From: Pithys albifrons albifrons
Lineage: Eukaryota; Chordata; Aves; Passeriformes; Thamnophilidae
Direction of reading: 5' to 3'
NCBI RefSeq assembly: GCF_047495875.1
Contig: NC_092497.1
Span: 62,397,977 to 62,461,976, forward strand
Length of the DNA: 64,000 bases
How positions within the stretch are numbered: the stretch's first letter is position 1; each line of letters begins with the position of its first letter. The translations under genes were made by a program, and so were the position numbers. The notes beneath the pieces are model-generated. The model searched no databases. It was not told the DNA's origin and saw only the letters and a list, made by a program, of their open reading frames with translations. This document shows, in pieces, positions 47,793-59,673 of this stretch.

Positions 47793-50174
47793 TTGAGTGT
47801 ATCTTCCCTTTCTGTCAGAATATTATCTGCCAAATGCACTGTACAGAATAAAAAAGATTAAAAATAATATAATCAAATGAACATAACTACATTAAAAATT
47901 ATTTTGAAAAAGAAAATTAGTTTATGCCATGAACAGGAAATATTAATTCTGGTTTACACTTTATAGAAACCCTCACTGCCAGCAACTGTTTCTTGATATG
48001 CTTTAGGAAATTACAGCAGAATCAGAGTCCACCAACTAGGGCACTTGCCTGGCTATTAATCCTAATTTTGTGTATGTGCATTGGGACAGAGGAAGAGAAT
48101 GTAACTGTTGAGGAACTTTGTGACAATGAGATGTCCAGGTGTTGTGCTGGTGGTAGCAAATAGGGAACAATTTAATAAGGCAAGTCCATGCTAGTCCTAC
48201 TATTCCCACCTCAATGCAGTTTACACAAAAGGGTGATGAATCAAAACAAAAATCACAATCTTTCTGCTTGTTTTTTTTTTTTAATTACTTGGGAAAATTG
48301 CTTTTGAGGTATTTCAGGATAATGAACTCAGGTTAATTCAGGATAGTTCCTGCAGTTGGGGGACACTGTTGAAGTCCTCATCTGTGGCAAGAAAAATCTG
48401 TATGTCCTTGTGGTAGATGGAATAAAAACAAATACTGATAATCCACCAAAGTAAGACCAGGATCTTCCTCACTGAAAATGTCTATGACTCACAGACAAAC
48501 AGGCTCACCCCAAGAGGGTTTTCATGCAGTTAATCCTAAGGATCTGCAGTGTAGGTGTCCATACAAACCACTAATTTTAGGTCCCTGCAATTACTGGAAA
48601 TCCTTCAGGACTGTCAGTGGAGCATGGAAGAGGATTTTGAGGGCAGATGAAGGTGCCTGGTTTGGGATGAAATGAACATGCTTTGAAACTTCCTTGGCTG
48701 TTAGCCATGTTATGGGTGACTCTGATGCAGATTTATAGAGGTAGATGAGCTGGTCTCTGTCTAGGGAGACTCCTGGGTCTTGACAAGCTGCCCTAAGTTC
48801 CTCCAGGAAGGCAGCATCCAAAACCTTTCCCACTGAATACAGACTGAATGCAGTATCCAGTAGAAGCAAGGCAGGAAGGAATATGTTTCTACACAGGTTG
48901 TTTGACCAGCATTATTTTCTGGCACTGCCCCAAGTCTCTTAATTCAGGATGTTCCACCAGCATCAGAGAGGAGAAGCTCCTAAATCCTCATCATCTTGGC
49001 CCTGTGAGAAGCAGGGAAGGATCCTCATCACCCTTGGGGAACCAGGAGTAAAGGCTGGACCTTCACAGCCTGGAGGGAATCATTACCTTCCAAAATTAAA
49101 AATATACTCAAATAAAGATAGAAGAGAGTCACTCCTTCCAAGAGCTCTGGGATTTCTATTAAAACTAGTTTTGCATTTATAACTACGCAGAATAGGGCTA
49201 AAAACTGCTCACACTTAAATATTCTGTGTGGGACTTTGTCTTAGTGCTTTGTATTACCTGCACTGATATAGAAATAAAGCACTTCAGATGCCTTGTAAAG
49301 TAAAACTTAAGTTTTATCTTTTCCTCTATAATAGTTGATTAACTGAGACACATAAAAAGGCCAAGTGATGTTCTTGTGTCCTACACGAGCCTCTAACAGA
49401 GCAGGAACCCCAGCCCTCTTTCTGGAGCTGAGAGCAGTGTATCCAGGTGCTGAGCTGCCTTCATCCCTAAGACTCTGAATGCCAGCACTGATCCTGAGAG
49501 TTCTGTTTGGGCACATGGGCACCCAGGGGTCTCCCTTGGCACACATTGAGCTCTCAGCTGTCTGCAGTTTAATACAACAGCCACACAAGACTGCTCATCC
49601 CTTAGGCTGACAAGGCAGAACAGCAACTCTGATGGGGAAAAAAAGATGTGAAAAGACTTCTATGAGGTCTCTGTTGTCAGTTTGCACAGAGAAGACCCTA
49701 CAATTTTTTTAGATTTCCTGCAAATATTCTTCTTTTCTATTCTTCCCTAATTATAAAAGACCAAGCATATTTAAGTTGTTTTGGAAATGCAAAGATAATA
49801 GATTTTAAATTAATTATTGTAGTATATTATTATCAAGTCTTCCTGAAAAGCTTTAATTGAACTAGAAAGGTATATTGAATTTTGTTGTAGTTTCTAAATT
49901 AAGCAATTTATTTCAAATGCCTTTAATAAATGAGAATATTTCCCATAATAGAATTAGATCCTGAGCCATCTTTAACTCAGGAGGTTTGCCTCAAGTCACT
50001 GCACATGAATATTAATTTACTTCACGGAATATCCATGAGGTTAGTCTTTCAAGTAAAACTCAAGAGATTTTATAATGAGAACTATAAAACTATCTTGTGC
50101 TAAATACAGCCACCTTAAATTCCTAAATCATTATGAAATGTGCATAAAGCATGGTCCTTACATTTTCACTGCAT

Positions 50175-50340
50175 CTTATTGCCTGAAAAAACCCAGAAGT
50201 CAACCAAACCAAAAAACAAAACCAAATCCCCCTAAACCTTCCTAAAAACTCACCCCTAAAAACCAGCACCAAAACAAGAAACCCAATTAAAAACACAAAC
50301 CAAAGGAAAAAAAAAAAACAAAACCAAAAAACAAGAAAAG
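50175..50340 (+). repeat. A/C-rich, T-poor strand-asymmetric tract
   Basis: About 165 bases are made almost entirely of A and C (AACCAAAAAACAAAACC, CCTAAAAACTCACCCC and similar) with an A run near its end. It has no fixed period. On the other strand it is a T/G-rich run that gives the artificial 106-codon frame 50443-50123. Confidence 0.75.
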
Positions 50341-50541
50341 CAGAGGAGCACAGGTCAACCTGCAGCCACTGAAAATCAAGTCTGGTCCATACATGCCAAC
50401 TTACGGAGCTAGGAGACTGGTAAAATTCGAAAAGACAAATCATAAAAAATATATTTCACTCTTACCACCAGATGTCTATTATAAAAGCATCCAAATTAAA
50501 AATGCCTCATAGTCTGATGAGTTCTTTGTCCTGTACACACA

Positions 50542-51168
50542 TGTGCTGGTTTTAAAGGTGAACCAGCAGGGGAAATGAACTCACCACGAGAGAGATTATA
50601 AGTCAGACCTAAAATTTAATAATAATATTACAATAACAACACTGACACACAAGGGAGATTGCTTTCAACTCGCAAAACCCCAGCAGTATAACCCAGTGTC
50701 CTGGGGCACAAACCCAAGGGGGTTTGTTTGCCCCTGTGCTGAGACCCCTGTGGTTCCCCCAAGTCCAGAGCAAAAGGAAAAGAAAAACCTGTTGGTGCAG
50801 GCGAGGGCTGTGGTCTGGGCGAGAGCGAGGATCTCCTCCTGCCAAGGTCCTGCTGCTGCTCTGGATCCGACGAGAGGTTCCCCAGGTCTTCTTACCCACC
50901 CCTTATGTACCCTCAGGGAGCTCTCAGTCCCTCCCCCTGGGCGGGGACTCACACAATGGGTGATTAACTCTGGGAGCCAGGGAGTGTTGAGCTGTTGATG
51001 GCCCATTAGCAGCCACGCCCCCTCAGGCTGGGTGTGAAGTGATAATGGCTCCCTGGGCAGCTGCTGCTAATGGCCCATTGTTCTTGGGGAATGAATAGAG
51101 GGGGTAGAATACACAGCTTTGATCACCCCCACACAGGGTTAGCTGGTCCCTCCTGCTGAACTAGGACA
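50542..51168 (-). mobile_element. Solo LTR (ERVL-type, passerine), 5-bp target duplication
   Basis: On the minus strand the LTR begins TGTCCTAGTTCAGCAGG and ends TTTAAAACCAGCACA, with TG and CA termini. The pentamer ACACA flanks it at 50537-50541 and 51169-51173. On the same strand a TATA-like GTACATAAGG is followed downstream by ATTAAA near the 3' end, giving a U3-R-U5 order. It is GC-richer than its surroundings and has no internal region attached, so it is a solo LTR. Termini of this kind are common among passerine ERVL LTRs, and the duplication is intact, so the insertion is fairly young. Confidence 0.75.
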
Positions 51169-51173
51169 ACACA

Positions 51174-53750
51174 GTAAATGGAATTCAGCGCATGCGTGTG
51201 AGAGAGAAAATCTGTAAATTTTCATTATGATTTCTATCTGCAAATTCTTTTTTCTTTTTTTTTTTAAATACTCCACTGCACAATGGCATGCCTGTTGTCT
51301 CTTTCGTCTGCAAGAACATGAAAGAGGAGATTGAAAGATTTGTCTGTGATAAATCCATCTTTGATTATAGAGCCTCTGTTCTAATGCATGGTAATAGGCT
51401 AACCACCAGTTATACTCTTATGTAAGGAAAGGCAGCCAGACACCAGACTCAAGGAGCTTTAAATCAGCCTCTTTCAAGATCTCAGAAGTATAAGGGGAAA
51501 AAAACCATCTGAAGCCACAAATACAATGAATACTGGTTTTGAGTAGCAGGAGCATCCCTCCACAGTAGCCTCTTACCCCTTGCTCTAGAGGGTGATTTGC
51601 TCTGTTATTGACTCTCACCATCTGGGAAGTGCAGTATTTTGAGACACAGTTCTCCAGCCCATGTGTTAGACCTTTGGTTCAGAGGTTTTAATTTGCAGAT
51701 GAACCAAGAAGATAAGTCTTCCAGTTGAAACCATTAGTGATGGCCGACTCATATTCAAGTAGAAAAAAAGAAAAATTGCTGCTTTCATGTCATTGATGTC
51801 TGCTGTTTTATTTTAAATATACTCCTCTGTGTATCCAACAAGCCTGTCATTGATTTCCCAAGGAGCTACCCTGTTCCCAGTTAACTCATTTATTGATGAG
51901 TGTGTTTCTCTCATAAGAGCTGTGGTATACTTGCAAGGCCTGCTTACCCATGCTATCATGGCCCTGAAAAAACAGTTTTACAATTCCTCTTCCATTAACT
52001 TTTAGAAAAAAATTACATGGAAAGGATGAATTTTATTTAATTATAACTTTGGGAGTACTTTTTCCCCATTTCTACCACTAAGAAGCTATTGACTGTAACC
52101 AGTATTTCACTGGCACTGACAAACAGCAAAATTCAAAGAAATTTGGAGATGGTGCAGTTCCTTGTAACAGCTGGAAGCTCATCCCTCACCTCACTTCATT
52201 TTTACATATATTTCTGGCAACATCTGATTTATTTTTAATTTAGAAAAGAAAAGCATGTTTTGCAATGCAAATACAGACATGTCCCACATCCTTACAGTAA
52301 ATTACCAGCAGCTAAACACTGTGGTTATGAATAATTCCAGCTTACTCTTGCCCTGGTGTTTCTCACTTCTAGGCAGGTCAGCCCTGAAAGCTTAGCAATC
52401 AGTTTATAAATGCCAATATAATTAACAATGTTCAGGCTTTACACAATCACTGTTGCATCTCAACCCTGAAAAATGCTATTCCCTTTTACCTATGCTCTAG
52501 TCTCAATAATCAAGGAATTTGTTGGTGTTTTCCATATAATTACAAATCAATTGGAATAACTTTGTAAGAGATTTCAGTGGGGGCAAGTACACAGACCAGG
52601 AGCATCCAGGCTGAGATTCCCAGACTCACTGTGTGCCATATAACTGCTGTCCTCTGCACTGTGAAGGAAGAATCTCTTTTACTGAGAGTGAACACAGACT
52701 GACCCACAGAACTGTTTCACCACTGTTAAGACTAATTTCACCATATCTAACTACCACAAATAATCTTTTAAAAATCCTTCAGTGAAAGATGACAGGTATG
52801 TGGTACTTCCTCCACATAAAACAAATTTTCCTTTATAAATTCACTTATGTTTTTTGATAAACCTTTGTCCTCTTTGACAGTGGCATCCTAAGCATTGCAT
52901 TCTGTTTTGGTGGGTTTTTAACCACACATAGCTGAGGCTTTCTAATCAAAGTTTATGGCCCCAAAACAGAGGATTGAGGAGGAAGGAAGAGATTTGCAGG
53001 CAATTTTCTCCAAAGACATGACCCTTTTTTTTTAACATCCTGGACTGATGGGTCAAAGGAGCATGTGTTGGTGAAGTGGGCCATGTAATGTGGTGAATTT
53101 CGTACATCCTTACCACCTGTGATTTCTTCTTAACATTTTAAAATATAACAATGCAATTCATTGAAAATGAAGTGTTTAAACACTTTCCATATGGTAACTC
53201 ACAGGGGGTGGCCCAACTTTCTTGCAAGAACGTGAAAGCATTGAAGTTAAATAATTTTAAACACTGACATTTTAATTAAAAAAAATCAGCTCTGAGTAAA
53301 ATCTGGCAAATATTTCTTAGTCCAGTTTTTATAGATGAAAAATAAATATTCCTTTGGAGTCATTAGCATGTATCCTTCTAAAATCTGTTCCTGGCTCTCC
53401 CTGCATTACACCCATCTCATGTGGGCAGAGGAGGAAACAGACACTTACTTGCCTCTGTTCTTCAGGAGGTACCAGGTATAACATTCCTGGGAATAGGCAG
53501 GAGTGCAATTGACAGTGGTGTCAAATTCAGTGCCCTGAATAACCACAGTTTCCATTTGTAGGTATTGCCCACCCTACCTAAAGGCACTGTGAGCCCTTTA
53601 TTTGCCCTGAAATCCACTGTGTTCTTGTAGTGGAGTGGCCAAGTGCAAATAGTGGAAATGTAACAGCCTCCTGAAGCCCATCACAACCAATAAGATAGTC
53701 ATAACAAGAGAAGACATAAGAAATGGACAAACCCCCAAATCAACAGTAAC
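51174..53750. other. Gene-free stretch
   Basis: No gene or repeat family recognised apart from an NRF1-like site next to the LTR. AT-rich, with T runs at about 51249-51265 and 53024-53033. Confidence 0.55.
51188..51197. promoter_or_regulatory. NRF1-like motif
   Basis: GCGCATGCGT matches the palindromic core of the NRF1 binding consensus apart from its last base. Two undamaged CpGs in an AT-rich, CpG-poor context are unusual. It lies 20 bases outside the solo LTR. No transcription unit is seen beside it. Confidence 0.3.
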
Positions 53751-55236
53751 TCATAGAATCATAGAAACATAGATTTGATTGGGTTGGAAAAGACCTCCGA
53801 GATCATCAAGTCCAAACCTTAGTCCAACTCCAGTCCATTTACCAGATCATGGCACTCAGGGCCACATCCAGTCTCAGTTTTAAACCCTCCAGGGATGGTG
53901 AATCCACCACCTCTCTGGGCAGGCCATTCCAGTGCCTGATTACTCTCTCTGGAAAGAATTTTTTTCTGATCTCCAACTTCAATTTCCCCTGGCAGAGCTT
54001 GAGCCCGTGCCCCCTTGTCCTATTGCTGAGTGTCTGGGAGAAGAGACCAACCCCCACCTGGCTAGAACTTCCCTTCAGGTAGTTCTAGACAGTGATGAGG
54101 TCACCTCTGAGCCTCCTCTTCTCCAGGCTAAACACCCCCAGCTCCCTCAGCCTTTCCTCATAGGACTTGTGCTCCAGTCCCTTCACCAGCCTCGTTGCTC
54201 TTCTCTGCACCTGCTCCAGCACCTCAATCTCTTTCCTGAACTGAGGGGCCCAGAACTGAACACAGTACTCAAGGCGTGGCCTCACCAACGCAGAGTACAG
54301 GGGAAGGATCACTTCCTTGGTCCTGCTGGCCACACTATTTTTGATACAGGACAGGATCTCATTGGCCTTCTTGGCCACTTGGGCACCCTGTTGGTTCATA
54401 TTGAGCTTCCTGTCAATTAGTACCCCCAGGTCCCTTTCTGCCTGGCTGCTCTCCAGCCACTCTGTGCCCAGCCTGTAGTGCTGCAGGGGGTTGTTGTGGC
54501 CAAAGGGCAGGACCCGGCACTTGGCCTTATTGAACTTCATCCCATTGGAATCAGCCCATCTCTCAAGTCTATCCAGATCCCTCTGCAGAGCCCTCCTGCC
54601 TTCCAGCAGGTCGACACTCCCTCCCAACTTGGTGTCATCAGCAAATTTGCTGATGATGGACTCAATCCCCTCATCTAAATCATCAATAAAGATGTTAAAC
54701 AGGACTGGACCCAACAAAGACCCCTGGGGAACACCACTGGTGACTGGCCGCCAGCTGGATGCAGCTCCGTTCACCAGCGCTCTTTGGGCCTAGCCCTCCA
54801 GCCAACTCCTAACCCAGGAGAGGGTACACTTGTCCAAGCCATGGGCTACCAGCTTTTCCAGGAGTATATTATGGGAGACAGTCTCAAAGGCCTTGCTGAA
54901 GTCTAGATCGACCACACCCACAGCCTTCCCCTCATCCACCAGGTGGGTCACCTGATCGTAAAAGCAGATCAGGTTGGTCAGACAGGATCTGCCCCTCCTA
55001 AACCCATTCTGGCTGGGTCTAATCCCTTGACCATCCTGAAGGTGCTGTGTGATTGCACTCAGGATGAACTGCTCCATAACCCTGCCAGGCACGGAGGTCA
55101 GGCTGACAGGCCTGTAGTTGCCAGGGTCAGCCTTGCAGCCCTTTTTGTGGATTGGGGTGACATTTGCCAACTTCCAATCATTTAGAACCTCCCCAGAGAG
55201 CCAGGACTGTTGGAAGATGACAGTGACAGACTGATC
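53751..55236 (-). mobile_element. CR1 LINE, 5'-truncated, about 1.5 kb
   Basis: The longest CR1 in the window. The minus strand starts inside the reverse transcriptase, reads to the end of ORF2, passes the 3' UTR and ends in the octamers (plus-strand complement TCATAGAATCATAGAAAC at 53751). The insertion is 5'-truncated, as most CR1 copies are. No flanking duplication is seen, which is normal for CR1. Relatively few frame breaks make it the youngest-looking LINE here. Confidence 0.95.
53839..55210 (-). pseudogene. CR1 ORF2 remnant: reverse transcriptase domain, two premature stops
   Basis: Three collinear open pieces (55170-54790, 54774-54085, 54057-53839) read the C-terminal two thirds of CR1 ORF2. 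Visible reverse transcriptase motifs in order are LANVTPIHKKG, NYRPVSLTSV, QNGFRRGRS, the first catalytic motif [17 protein letters not shown], and the FADD catalytic box (residues 44-47 of the second piece). The thumb region and C-terminal tail follow ([39 protein letters not shown]). A TAG at 54792-54790 follows WLEG, and another at 54087-54085 replaces the residue after LITV; both are in frame with the rest. The N-terminal endonuclease is missing. The catalytic residues are preserved, but the protein cannot be made. Confidence 0.92.
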
Positions 55237-56154
55237 TACTTCTGATTAGAAGGTGTGATGTTTTTCATGGGGAAACAGCATTTATTCAAGTTTTGTTGTA
55301 CAATTGTTTTCAGCAGTCAAACAGAAATATGAAAATAGTTAAAACATTCCTCCCTTTCTGTGATTGATTGTCAGGTATGGCACAGCATGGAACTTTCTGT
55401 ATCAAGCATGGTCTGTTATTTTAATTGTTAAAGACAGAGAAGAATTATGTGTGATATAAGACATAAAATATTCCATATTCACATGGAGGTCAAATCAGGA
55501 CTCTTCTAAACTTCAGCATTTGTAAAATAGGATCAGCTTTTTTCTTACTGGCATACTAAATGTTATCTAGACATGGAAATTAGTATCTAAGGAATGCCAA
55601 AAGTCCATTTCCCCCATGTTTATGGAGTTGCAGTTCCAGGTTAAAACCTACAAACCTGAATAAAGGCTTAGTGTTTGGTGTCTCTGAACCCAAGTCCCAA
55701 ACTGCGTTCTGAAAGCATTGATTTAGCACCAGATATGCTTATGCTGTGTTATTGCTGTGATCCTGCATGTGCAGCTTGGATTTATTCTCTTTAAGCTCTT
55801 AGCATGTTGCCTCCTTGAGGACTCTTCCAGTGTAACAGTTGACACCTTTATAGCAATATCTGCCAGTGTTATAATTCAGATGTTAGGGACGGTATGTATT
55901 TTTCATATTCAATGTTTCTTCTTTTTTTCTACCAGAGAATTGTGGGTAACTTCTTTTTTTTAAGTACAGCTACTATTGCCATGTCTCACTGAATCAATGC
56001 ACATAAGAGCAGATTTTGATGGCGGTGTATGTCCCATGTTTAATAACAGTGTGGTCATTGTTTAGAACCTAAGAAAGAGCATTGCTGTCCAGAAATGAAA
56101 GGTAAAGGGAAAATAATATTTTTCTTGAACATGTTGTGCATGTTCTAATTCAAT

Positions 56155-56250
56155 ACTGGACAGAACAGGGAAAAAGGCAAGGGGAGGGAAATTGGGGACA
56201 TGAGAGGAGAGGAGATGAGGAGGAGATGAGAGGACACATGAGGGAAAATG
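56155..56250 (+). repeat. GA-rich purine tract
   Basis: GAGAGGAGAGGAGATGAGGA and similar. It is mostly purine on this strand, with local GAGGA units, and is simple sequence. Confidence 0.7.
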
Positions 56251-56837
56251 ATTATCATATGTATATTTTCACTACCTTCTGTAGCTTATCAGTAATGTAT
56301 TGTCATTGCTCTTGCATTAGCTAGGCAGCAGAAAGACACAGTATCCAGACTTAAGCACTGTTCATTTTCCATCCTAGAAAAGTTTTCTGTTCCTTCCTCT
56401 GGAATTAGGAGATACATTAGGTAGTCGTGTTTCATTTCTTACAGAGTACTTTACATTTATTTGTAAAAAGCACAGGAGGACACTGCAGCTCACATTGTCA
56501 AGGATGCTGAATGTCAGGATAGGGTGCACTTGTTAACAGCTTGGAAGTTCAATGAAAGCATTGAATCCTCCTTGAAACAGGGAAGTTTTTTTTCTGTGTT
56601 GTAGCATTCTTTTAATACTGACCTATATCCTGATGAAACAAGTTGCAGGAAAGATATTATTCATAATATGGAGCTCAGAGGATGGCTGCTAGTGGCAGTG
56701 GCTCAGGACCCACTACTTTTTCCAGGAGAACAGTTTCTGTGAGGCAATGTACTCTCTGTGTATGAAGACTCACAGAGGTGAAGAACTAAAAACAAAGGAG
56801 CTCTACCTCACAGCCTTCCCATCACTCTCTTTTCCAG

Positions 56838-56980
56838 AAGAGCAAGGAAGCTGTAGCTGCACCTCTTGGGGCTCACGTGGCACAGGATGTTTGTCCATGA
56901 AAGGATTTGTAGCATCCAGATGTGAAACTCCTTTTGTGCTTTTGGCATCTGCTTGGATCATCCTTAAGCAATTCAGCAAG
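56838..56980 (+). other. Candidate 143-nt exon
   Basis: An excellent acceptor (CATCACTCTCTTTTCCAG, ending 56837) and donor (AGCAAG then GTAAGA from 56981) bound 143 bases that are open in one frame. The reading has five cysteines and a hydrophobic end (FVLLASAWIILKQFSK), and the exon closes in phase 0. No family is recognised. It could pair with the candidate terminal exon at 59852, which is also phase 0. Confidence 0.25.
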
Positions 56981-57650
56981 GTAAGACAGAGGTCTTATTA
57001 TGTTAATAGATGTGGTAAACACATGATGTTGTCCGGGGAGTTACATTCCTGCCTAGATTTGTTATCTTTCCCTGCCCACCTCTTTTTGTAGAGAAGTACA
57101 AGCACTTCCTGATTCTGTGTATCCCCCCCTTCACTGTTTTTCAAACACTTCTCATTCCATTCTCTCCACTGATTTCTTTTTATTTTTTTTCTTAAATTGT
57201 GTTTACCAAAAAATGAGATTGACAGAATGAGTACAGTCACTGCTCCTGTCTGGTGTGTCTCCTGGTAAACAGCATGGAGTATTGCTGTATTTGAGTGGGA
57301 TGGTCAAAGCTGTTTAAAGTAGTTTGAAGGTTTCCTGTGCAGTAAATGCGAAGGACAGAGCTCTAGGATGAGATGATACTGTTTTTGTTTTAAAGACTTC
57401 CCCTTTTTTATAGTTATTAGAGAACACTAGTATACACCAAACATGTAAAATTTGTAAAGTCAAAGAGCAGGAACACTTCTTCCTGTTACATATCCTTGTG
57501 TTTTTGCATATACATGTTCCCTGTCTGGGATAGTATGTGAGATTTCTGTTTGATTTATATCACACTGAATATGTGGACTATTAGTACCTGAACAGCACTC
57601 AGAAGTATGGCAATTTTATATGAAGGTAATAATTTAAATAAACAATGACT

Positions 57651-57708
57651 TGTGAGGGTGTCCAAACCCACAGCATGGGAAGAAAATGGGATGAGGTTTG
57701 TCTTGAGA
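57651..57708 (+). mobile_element. LTR fragment, same family as 42291-42792
   Basis: TGTGAGGGTGTCCAAACCCA, then CAGCATGGGAAGAAAATGGG, closely matches the first 58 bases of the LTR at 42291. After about 57708 the similarity stops abruptly. Only the 5' tip of the LTR is present. Confidence 0.75.
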
Positions 57709-58004
57709 CTCTTCTGTAATTGTCTGACAGTGTCTGCTTTGCAAATTAAAACTGGAATTATGACCTAGGTAATAGTTAAACCTGTTATTGGAAAGATTGC
57801 TGGAGATTCAGTGCCAACAAATCATGTCAGCTCTTTATGGTGTGTGGTGAAGCAGCAATGACCCAAAGGAAGGTCATAAAACTTGAACTGATTGTGTGTC
57901 TAGATAGTTCATACCAAACTTTTTGAAGAACATTTTGTTTCCAGAGATTTTCCATTATTATTGATTGATATCAGATGATGCTCGAGATAACACTTCCATG
58001 TATT

Positions 58005-58320
58005 CATTAATTACATAGACACTGGGATTGAGTGCACCTTCATCAAGTTTGCAGATGACACTGAGATGAGTGGTGCAGTTGATACATAAATGTGAGGGGA
58101 TAACATCCAGAGGCATCGGACAGGGGGACTTGGACAGACCTGAAGAGTGGGCACAGATGGGCTGACAAGTCCAAGGGCAAGGTGCTGCACCAGAGTAAGG
58201 GCAACTCCTGGTGTCTGTATAGACAGGGAGATGAACAGATGGAGAGCAGCCCTGCAGAGGAGACATGGGGAGGCTGGTGGAAAGAAACATCAAATGTGAT
58301 CCAGCAGTGTGCATTTGCAG
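58005..58320 (+). mobile_element. CR1 LINE, internal reverse transcriptase fragment
   Basis: A decayed ORF2 piece. TFIKFADDTEMSGAVDT corresponds to the FADD catalytic box region, followed by remnants of the DLDRLEKWAD motif and of the GKCKVL motif in the CR1 thumb region (AAGGGCAAGGTGCTGCAC). Frames shift repeatedly, and both ends of the element are missing. Confidence 0.75.
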
Positions 58321-59673
58321 CATCTTTTCCAGCCCAGAAGAGAGGGGAAGGCACCAGTTGTTCTGATGGGTAGAGGCGCTTCAGGGATCCCATCAGGCTC
58401 CTTGACCTACTGGTCCTCTAGCTGCCATTCCAGAGGCTGGGAGGGTCTCCTGTGAGTCTGCTGACATATCTCTCAGCCCCAACTTGAGGTCTTATGTGTC
58501 AGTGTGTGCTTGGAGGGTGTGTTTCTTTCCTGCTGGCAAGGGCTGAATTTCAGTCAGAAGCCCTGCTTTTTTTCATGGGGCTAATCCAGCCTGATGATCT
58601 CCACCATCAAACTCTACCTGTCCTGTGGTCTTCAGTGTCTTTCCCACAGGTATTACTACATTCATACAGCACTAAATAAACCATCCAAATTCATGTCACT
58701 GGTAAAGAAGAAGGATGGAGGAAAATAAATGTCTTATTTTGAAATAAATAATTTTATAGATTCCTATAGCTGTGAGGGAATGAAAAAAAGGAGGGAAAAA
58801 AATTCATGTCAGCAACAACATTGGCTTCCACTCTAAGCTTGTAATTCTGTGGCTGATATGAAATGTCTCAGAGTAAAACAATGTTTTAAAATTAAAATGG
58901 CTTCCAACTCTTCTAGAAATGGTTTATAGCTTATTTTGGTGCCATTAAGCCTAGACTGCTTTTGGGTGCCTTGATCAATTTTCCTTTATATTAAAAAAAA
59001 TACATCAAAATAAGAAAAAAGGAGAGGGTCATAAAAGCCTTTGGTGTGACTAAAAGCATACCTTCCTGAAGAAAGAAAAGTCTTGTCTGGCTTTACTGGT
59101 TATGTCAGCCCTTTGAAAGCTGATCTGTCAGCCACATCTCCATGCCTGGGAAGAAAGATCATGGTCAGTGTTGCCAGAATTCTCCTTTCTAGCCTTTATT
59201 AATAAACTCAGTGCAATGTTTCTGTCTTTCCAGTCACCAGGGACTTCACCCAACTGCCAAGATTTAGCATAATAACTATATCATCCTGTTCCCTCATTAC
59301 TCTGGGTTGCATCTTGTCACATTCCGTAGACTTAGGATGTGCTGCCTGGGATCTCTGAACAGACCTATCTTGAGTGCTACAGTGCGTGTTTTAGGATTTA
59401 GGATAATTGATCCAAGGTGTGTAGGACCAGACATCAGCAGAATTTGTCTCAACCCTTCTGACTGTTGGGACAGGAAAATTGTGATTAGCAGAGAGGGTCC
59501 AGTGGAGGTGAGTCAGTGCTATGGTAAGCCAACTTCCTGCTCCACCTGGAGGCTCTGCTCAGTCCTCCCACTTTGACTCACTCCCTGGAGAAGGGTGAGA
59601 AGGGCTGGCTGTGCATGAGTGAACAAAACACCACAAGACATATTATTTATATGAGAAGCTGCACTGGGTTAAC
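58321..59673. other. Gene-free stretch
   Basis: No gene supported. AATAAA occurs at about 58674, but no upstream exon is convincing. The plus frame 59307-59576 has no recognised domain. Confidence 0.45.

Larger units (their letters stand above)
47223..50530. other. Gene-free stretch
   Basis: No gene recognised. The minus frames 48869-48591 and 49588-49307 lack family signatures. A CTTCC microsatellite remnant lies near 47655-47670. About 49800-50110 is unique AT-rich DNA that could be conserved noncoding sequence. Confidence 0.5.
55237..57650. other. Gene-free stretch with one candidate exon
   Basis: No gene established. It contains a GA-rich purine tract at about 56155-56250 and a possible exon at 56838-56980. 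Confidence 0.45.

Noticed and set aside
54478..54793. Plus-strand frames within the large CR1
   Set aside because: Antisense shadows of the reverse transcriptase reading on the minus strand.
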